DNA of 64,000 bases, from contig CM054115.1 in NCBI GenBank assembly GCA_028673005.1, positions 57,063,407-57,127,406 on the forward strand, given 5' to 3'. The position numbers and the translations under genes are program-made. This stretch comes from Tanypteryx hageni. Taxonomy: Eukaryota > Arthropoda > Insecta > Odonata > Petaluridae. How positions within the stretch are numbered: position 1 is the stretch's first letter; every line of letters begins with the position of its first letter. Below the pieces are notes generated by a model, which had not been told where the DNA came from, made no database searches, and saw only the letters and a program-made list of their open reading frames with translations. Of the stretch, positions 57,850 through 64,000 are shown in pieces.

Positions 57850-60600
57850 TTTTAACCTAAATGTTCTAAATATAAATACTGATATCTTTGATGGAAGATA
57901 AAAAGGGAAAAAGTCAAATACATTTTTCTGGAGACCTCTGAGTTTTAAAATAAATCCTGCATATATGAATAAAGCCTTAAAAGCCTTTGCGCTACGTCCA
58001 TATCTCAAGAAGTGAATAAGACTAACTTTATAGCAACGGAAAGAGGTGAATTTTCTCAAAAAGAGGCAACATAACCCAATACCGAAAAAATGTGACTTGT
58101 GCCCTTTTGATCGCTCACCAAAGATATATTTAGGTTGGAAAAAATGAGAATCGCGTCGTTCTTTTTTCTTTTGTATGACGTGTGGTAAATGAGACGGCAC
58201 ATTAAAAATTTAGAAATCTTAAAGCAGTATTGGCAAAAAAGTGAACAAGACATTTGAATTCCCGCCTTCTTCCTTTTTCGCGCTTTTTCCTCGAAGGCAT
58301 GCCTTTTTATTTTCACAGAACGAGAGGATAAAAAGTGTCACGCTTTCCTTTCAGTCGAGAGAGAAGTTTTGCTGAAAATTTTAGCATATAAAATACCAGG
58401 GAACACGCGCGGCTCGAGCCTTATACAAGCAAATTGACGTTTTTCATCCAAATCTCCGTCAGTATGTCGAAAATTTAATTATACTTGTACGTCGAGAAGT
58501 CAGTAAAATTATCATAAGAAAGACTTATTCAGAAGTCGCCATATTTCGGGTGGGAGCAAATTTTGCTGCGGTTCCAGTAAAGGGATTCTTCTATAATCTG
58601 ATTTCCCGTAAAAACCTGCAATATGAGATGATACCTTTAAGTGTCTTTGACCGATAGCACGTTGTGAAGAAAAATAAGAAGACTTTTTAGTTTAAGTCGT
58701 TTCTGTTTCAAGCAGAACAGATCCAAAGAGGTGTTTTTATGAATACAAATCAGTTGCGGAAATGATAGTTTCTATATTCATCGCCTAGATTTTTTAAAAA
58801 ACTTTTTTCTGAACGTAGATACGGTTGGATACTTTATTTTATGCTGATAAAAAACATTTTTCAAAATTTCCTAGTTGAGGTTTCGGTCCAATTCTTCAAT
58901 CTACAAGATAAAACGAGTCAAATCGCGTTGATTTGTTTCACCTCCAATCACTCATCTATATGTTTTGTTTGAAAAGCAAATACCGTTTATCAGTCCTTTC
59001 TCGACATGTTTATTTATATTTAATCTGCAACATTTTATTCTATCGGATAGGATCATAACAATAGAAAGAAGAAACGGTGAAAAAGGATTTTATATGAAAT
59101 CTACTGTTTTATTCATCGCTATAAATGTACGTGTGCAGGTGTACACACAAATACATAGATTCTTGACAAGGGCAAATGGAAACCCCTTACATCGTCTATA
59201 TTGTTTTGAGCACGCACGAATGATAGAGGGTGAAAGCCCTATATCACGTCAAATATGGATTATACACGAGAAGAATAGAGAGAAAGGTTTTCCGGTACCT
59301 TCATACATACACTTCAAAGATCTGTTGAGTGAGGCAAAGTTTAGTAACATGGATGCCACCGTAGTAGCTAGTAGGTGGGGTGAAAAGCCCTCCCTCCGGA
59401 AAAAAGACGATGCAATATAGACCCAGTTATACAGCGCTAAAAGGGTTTCATGGAAAGTAAAGAAACTCCGAAACGAAATGGGATCCTTAAAAAAGCTATG
59501 TTAACGCATCGCCAACAAAAATATAAGCCTGGGCGAATTGTTTGAAAGCGACACTATGCGGAGGAGGAATATACTACGATTTCGAGACGATAAACCGAAA
59601 CCATGGAAGCGCGAATGCCGACAGTTTTTTTATATGAGACCAATTGTTTTGTTTGTATGGAATTTTTGTGGCTAATCAACCTCTTGGATTATTATAGCCA
59701 CTACTCCTTCCACACCGAACACACACACAAAGGAGGAGGGAAACCTGGTGCCGCCATTAGCCTACTCTTTACGAAGAGCACCAAGGAGATCAACTGCTTA
59801 ACGCCCATTCCGAAGGACGGAGCACTGACTTGCGCGTATATGAGACCAAGAATTCGTCTCCCGATGGGCGGAGCACACCTAGATCACTCGGTCGTCTTTT
59901 CCACTTTCACAATCCGTTAATTCTTTAGTTAGTTAGTTAGTTTAGTTAGGATCATTTTTTCGACTAGACACATTGCGCCAGTGCTAAATACAGAGAATAC
60001 TGGAGGTCTAGAAATTTATTTGATTCAATTAATTTTATTTCCTTTTTATGTGGAGCCAGATTTTCCTATTACGTAAGATATTTTTTCCCGGGGTTCTGGG
60101 TTTAATATATGATTTGGAACCATACATCTGTACAGATGCAAGAATATGTCACAAAACTGAGTTGAGATTGATTCAGCAAATGCATACATAATCCTTTTTC
60201 CTTTCCATTTCCTGATGAAAGCTGCGCACTGAACTCATGAAAGTTTCAATGAGTTGCTAGAAGTGTTCTTTGTATAAAATAATTCTTTAGGCATGTATAC
60301 GAGGAAATATAGGGCAGTATGTTTGGCTTTCATTTACCAACCCAATCTTCTTTCTTAGTTTCAATGAAAGATACGCCTTTCGAAACGCCATTTCACACAA
60401 CACTGTTATCCTTTGAAAAAGGGGATGAATTTTATTAGGGCGTGTAAATATTGAGTGATAATAGGATTACTTTGTATTTACGGAAGTTACCATGTAAACC
60501 TCACAGTTTACTGATCATGGAGAGGGATAATTTAAAACACGGACATCTAAAACGTTCTTCAATTTGCACATCGGCTACTTTGAAAGTTTTAAAATTTTCA
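57850..60600. other. Long stretch without a recognised gene
   Basis: The longest frame is 151 codons (plus strand, 58965-59420, starting MFEKQIPFISPFSTCLFIF). It has no recognisable domain and is kept only as a remark. A (TTAG)n run lies at about 59927-59948. Confidence 0.45.
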
Positions 60601-60629
60601 TCTATGTTAAAGGGATTTAGAATGAGTAT

Positions 60630-60745
60630 AATCTAATCCAACGGTTCGCAGCCTTTTGCAGGGCGGACCGAATCGATGGTTGGGAATCCTTCGGCGGGCA
60701 GCATTGGAAGTAGCCAACTTTTCGGCGGAACGGATTAGAGTTAAA
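60630..60745. mobile_element. Degenerate hAT-type MITE fragment
   Basis: CAACGGTTCGCAGCCTTTTG with GGGCGGACCG, CTTCGGCGGGCAGC and TTTTCGGCGGA resembles the left half of the MITEs at 9010 and 62163. No target duplication is seen. Confidence 0.4.
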
Positions 60746-60853
60746 ATTGAAAGTCACCTATATATTCCGAGGTGCCATATAAGTGAAAATCAAATCCAAA
60801 TAAGGTTTTTGTGGTTAACATTTCAACATTAAAAGTTTTGTTGTCAAAAGTTT

Positions 60854-60877
60854 CACAGAAATTTATAAATTTCTGTG
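60854..60877. repeat. Perfect 24 bp palindrome
   Basis: CACAGAAATTTA directly followed by its exact reverse complement TAAATTTCTGTG. Confidence 0.9.
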
Positions 60878-61309
60878 TTAAATTTTTTGGATTGCTTTTT
60901 CATCATAGCTTGAAAATAAAATAACTAGTTTTTCTTCAATCAAGGAGACAGATTTTCTTTTCAAGTTACAAAACAAAGAAATAAGAAATGAAATATCCAA
61001 GTCTTTTATCATTGGCTATGACACATCCATCAAAATTTGATAAGGCATTTCATTATTTGCTCTATAGCGAAAATAATATACGTATTATCCGGTACATATT
61101 TTATTGATAGTTATTCACATAAATATAATTAATATTCTGCCGAAGTTTCGCGCACGCGAAAAATGAGAGGAAATGATTAGTTTTTCTTTCCGAATTGATA
61201 TTTCGATAAAATTATCGAGAAATATATAAATGTAAAAACATATATCACCCGGCGTTTCAGTTCTGATATTACATATTTATACTTTTTCAACCAAAAGTTT
61301 CCGACATTG

Positions 61310-61470
61310 TCGAGCCGTCCTTTCGATCGTATAAGGTCGATAAAAAATTATGCGCAAATAATGCACGCCTAGCGATCGATAAAAATTTTACGACGGCCCA
61401 CTCTAGAAATACATCATCCAATATCTCTTTTCGATGATACGGACGTTTTCTTCCACGAACGACTCTCCAG
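61310..61470. promoter_or_regulatory. Candidate regulatory block with paired TCGATAAAAA motifs
   Basis: Two similar sites, GTCGATAAAAAATTATGCG and ATCGATAAAAATTTTACG, lie about 40 bp apart around CGCAAATAATGCACG and GCGATCG, in unique sequence. Such A/T-rich clusters are typical of insect enhancers, but nothing here proves function. Confidence 0.2.
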
Positions 61471-62162
61471 TTTATGTGATTCTTTTACTTCTTTCTTTCA
61501 ATTTCCACTGGGTTTGGCGAGATTTTCCGGGTGGTCTTCAACAACTTTTACCCGAATGAAAAACCTGCGGCTACGACAATGAAACTCGAGAAATCAATAG
61601 TCAAGAATGATGCCACTAAGAATTACGGGAACTAAAAAGGCATTTTGCTTCTTCCAAACGCCCATGTCCTTGGTGATATCTATATAATCCGCCATTATTA
61701 TGACAAATTACGACCGCCATCTTCACTCCTCAAGAACAAACGAAGAAAGTTATAGCAGCAGAGGAGAATTGTTGTAACGGAACGTGCAGCAAAAAAAAAC
61801 AACAGGATTTCACATAAAAGCATTAAAAAAGTAAGCACGAGGCATAAACTAGTAACAACGGGGAAATGGGAGACATTTGATGGCAAAATGTCAAAGGGAA
61901 CAGTAAGTAATTGGTACGGAGAAAAAAAACGGAATGATGGTGATTAGAGTGCGGCTCTGGGTTGACGGATAAAATGGCGCGAGTTCAGGGCTAAACTGTA
62001 AAGACTGACCGGATGACGAAAGAAGGGAAGTAAAAAAAGATGGGTGCCTTTGTAAACCCAACTTCCTGGACGCATCGGCATCCTTTGCAAATCACGTTTC
62101 CTTTCTCTGACTAAAAGAGCGAGAGCACAAGTAAGCAAATAAAGATCATCGTGCCCCTAGCG

Positions 62163-62488
62163 CAGCGGTCGCCAAACTTTTTACTGAAAGGGTCTAAGGG
62201 GTTTTTTGAATACCTCTGTGCAGGCATCATACGACCTTTCAAATGACTGACTGATACGTAAATTTCGCCGAGCTAGGTTTGAGAATTATTTTGATTGCAC
62301 AATGTGTCATACGCCTATAACAACTGTATATTGGATTCACTTTCTCCAAAATTATCGTTTATATTTTAAAAATGATGTCATATGACATCTTTTGCTGGAA
62401 AACATACGAATATGCATGTCTTCGAGAATTTATGAGGAGAGACGGACCGGATGAAATCAGTTCGCGGGCCGTAGTTAAGAGACCCCTG
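62163..62488. mobile_element. hAT-type MITE
   Basis: Starts CAGCGGTCGCCAAACTTTTT and ends CGCGGGCCGTAGTTAAGAGA then CCCCTG. The flanks CCCTAGCG and CTGTAGCA match at only 5 of 8 positions, so the copy is old. Same structural class as 9010-9330. Confidence 0.7.
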
Positions 62489-62884
62489 CTGTAGCAGATT
62501 CTTAAATTCGAAAACCAGATAGATTACATTTTATTTTCGATAAAAAGATTAAACCAGAACGCTTCTTACATTATAATCGATTGTTTAATTTTCATAAAAT
62601 TATTTATTTGGTTTCAAATAAAGTAAAGTTGAAACTTCCCTAGTGGATTATACGACTTAAACTATCTTACACGAATTCCAAGAAGAAGATAAAATTAATG
62701 CTCGGAAGTTTTGCTTGGAACACGAAACAGGAAAATAACGGGTCTAACATAGAGATATTATATTCTCTCTGCTACTTAATTCGTATTAATATTCTACACG
62801 AAAATATCTAGCTAACACAGAACCAATTCACGCATAGAAGATAAAATGAATAGACTACAGCACCGGAAAGATATGCAACAATTA

Positions 62885-62930
62885 TATTTATTATATATTA
62901 TATATTATATTATATTATATTATATTATTT
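62885..62930. repeat. (ATATT)n microsatellite
   Basis: TATTATATATTATATATTAT grading into repeated ATATT units. Confidence 0.85.
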
Positions 62931-63414
62931 TAAATGTGAATTAGTACCGAACTTTTCAAAGTAAATCCTTTAAGAATAACATTTGATTTTACCTGCAACC
63001 TCCGAAAAGAGATTATCACAACCGCAATATTACCAAATAAAAAACGTTAATTGTACACCATATAAGAATCTTCAATCCTAGGCAAGTAAACTTGTCCTAA
63101 TAAGGTAATGCGTTCGGACTAAATTTCATCTCGAACAGATACAAATAAAGGATTATTTTTTTGTGAAAACATTTGATATACTCAGTGTCATCTCTTCTTG
63201 AGTGCAATCATACTTTTTACTCCTCTTTCGACTTGACAGTTCCCCAAAAACGGTCACCATTCTGATATCGATTTCCACCGCCCACAAAGCAATCGCATCG
63301 ATGCACCGATTCGACCAGAAACGTCAACAAAAAAAACTCGCGTTATTCCAACGAATACTCTTGGGCTCGGGATAAAAACACAAGAACATTCGGTTGCCTT
63401 CCCAACACCTCCAA

Positions 63415-64000
63415 TGAGATATTCCTTTCTCTTCCTCCCTCCTCCATTGCTCCCTACACTCCTCTTTCCTTCACTTTTTTAACTTTCTTCGTCTTCTTTC
63501 CTCTTTCCAATCTCTCTGATTAATACTTTTTAACTCTATTTAGTTTTCTACTTCACCCTCGCCTTTCATTTTCTGTCCCTCCTCTTCTCTCCTGTCCCTA
63601 CTATTCTCTCTCTCCTCTTCTCTCCCTCCTTGGTGTTAGATGAAAGAGGGGAATGCACAATCTCAATCTCGTCCCGAATAAAAGACAATCAATCAATCAA
63701 TCCTCTTCTCTCTCTACTCTTCTCCCACTCCTCTTCTCTCCCTTCTCTTTCTTGCTCATGCGTTCTTTTCCCTTCCTCTATATTTTTTCTGCCTCCCTTT
63801 GCTCTTATATCCTCCATCCTTTCAACTCTCTCCCTCTTTCTCTGTCCTCGCTCCTTTTCTCCCTCCATCCCTCCTCTCTCGTCAACCATCTCCATCACTC
63901 TCTCTCTCTCTCCGTCTCTGTTCTCCTTACTCCTTCCCTCTCCGCCTCCCTCTACTCTATTTCATCGGTTGGCAACCTCCAACTCCGCCTACTCCTCGAG
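63415..64000 (+). repeat. C/T-rich tract with an embedded LINE 3' tail
   Basis: CTCTTCTCTCCCTCC-type sequence runs to the right edge. At about 63635-63705 GTTAGATGAAAGAGGGGAAT, CTCAATCTCGTCCCGAATAA and AAGACAATCAATCAATCAAT form a LINE-type 3' end with a short (CAAT)n tail. No gene is seen. Confidence 0.6.

Noticed and set aside
58965..59420. 151-codon plus-strand frame starting MFEKQIPF
   Set aside because: No domain, signal or repeat relation could be recognised. One frame of this length is possible by chance in 64 kb, so it was not called a gene.
1..64000. CRISPR arrays, operons, phage, rRNA genes or retroviral/LTR genes
   Set aside because: No regular spaced repeats, no gene clusters, no rRNA-like sequence and no gag/pol/env-type frames were seen; the DNA is animal-like and transposon-rich.

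Overview
The window looks like animal nuclear DNA, most probably from an arthropod with a large, transposon-rich genome. The reasons are its AT-rich composition, long (TA)n arrays, and decayed animal-type transposons: hAT, piggyBac, an IS630/Tc1-mariner-like lineage, pogo/Tigger-like and Harbinger-like elements, Penelope-like retroelements and LINE tails. No host gene is assigned with confidence. I see no operons, rRNA, CRISPR or phage. The window is best read as an intergenic stretch or a very long intron. The species is not determined.

Layout. 1-690 is the decayed inside of a hAT transposase gene (minus strand). 846-1122 is a (TA)n array joined to a Penelope-like 3' end. 1130-3245 holds two unclassified repeat families (A and B) that recur near 27 kb, 32 kb and 43-45 kb. 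3.9-18.5 kb is dominated by long pyrimidine-rich tracts, all C/T on the plus strand. These are broken by a ~150 bp tandem array holding a tRNA-Gly-like gene inside an inverted repeat (7.1-8.1 kb), a hAT MITE with perfect 8 bp target duplications (9010-9330) and a pogo/Tigger-like element (10487-11514). 19043-21956 is a 2.9 kb hAT-type element with a second inverted-repeat element nested in it. A short candidate exon lies at 25324-25459.

32904-36111 has Harbinger-style ends (TAA duplication, ~41 bp inverted repeats). Inside it sits a minus-strand IS630/Tc1-mariner-like transposase, broken by a 10 bp duplication and lacking the block with its second catalytic Asp. A larger hAT pseudogene follows (37.6-40.0 kb), and a piggyBac remnant lies at 42.6-43.3 kb. 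46.5-47.8 kb and 54.0-55.1 kb carry two 5'-truncated Penelope-like copies encoding the reverse-transcriptase thumb and GIY-YIG endonuclease. Their tails contain hammerhead-ribozyme-like motifs. A second piggyBac element (51290-53395) has exact TTAA duplications and is nested in a long-inverted-repeat element (family C). A tRNA-derived SINE lies at 56.0-56.3 kb. The rest to 64 kb is mostly unique AT-rich DNA with small MITEs and a C/T-rich LINE-tail region at the end.

The coding remnants are parts of mobile elements, often nested, and most carry stops or frameshifts. They do not form a pathway. The parts most worth following up are the palindromic Penelope/hammerhead locus at 53.6-54.0 kb, the tRNA-in-a-hairpin at 7.5 kb, the transposase at 33.6-34.9 kb that keeps a long ORF without one catalytic residue, and the possible exon at 25.3 kb.
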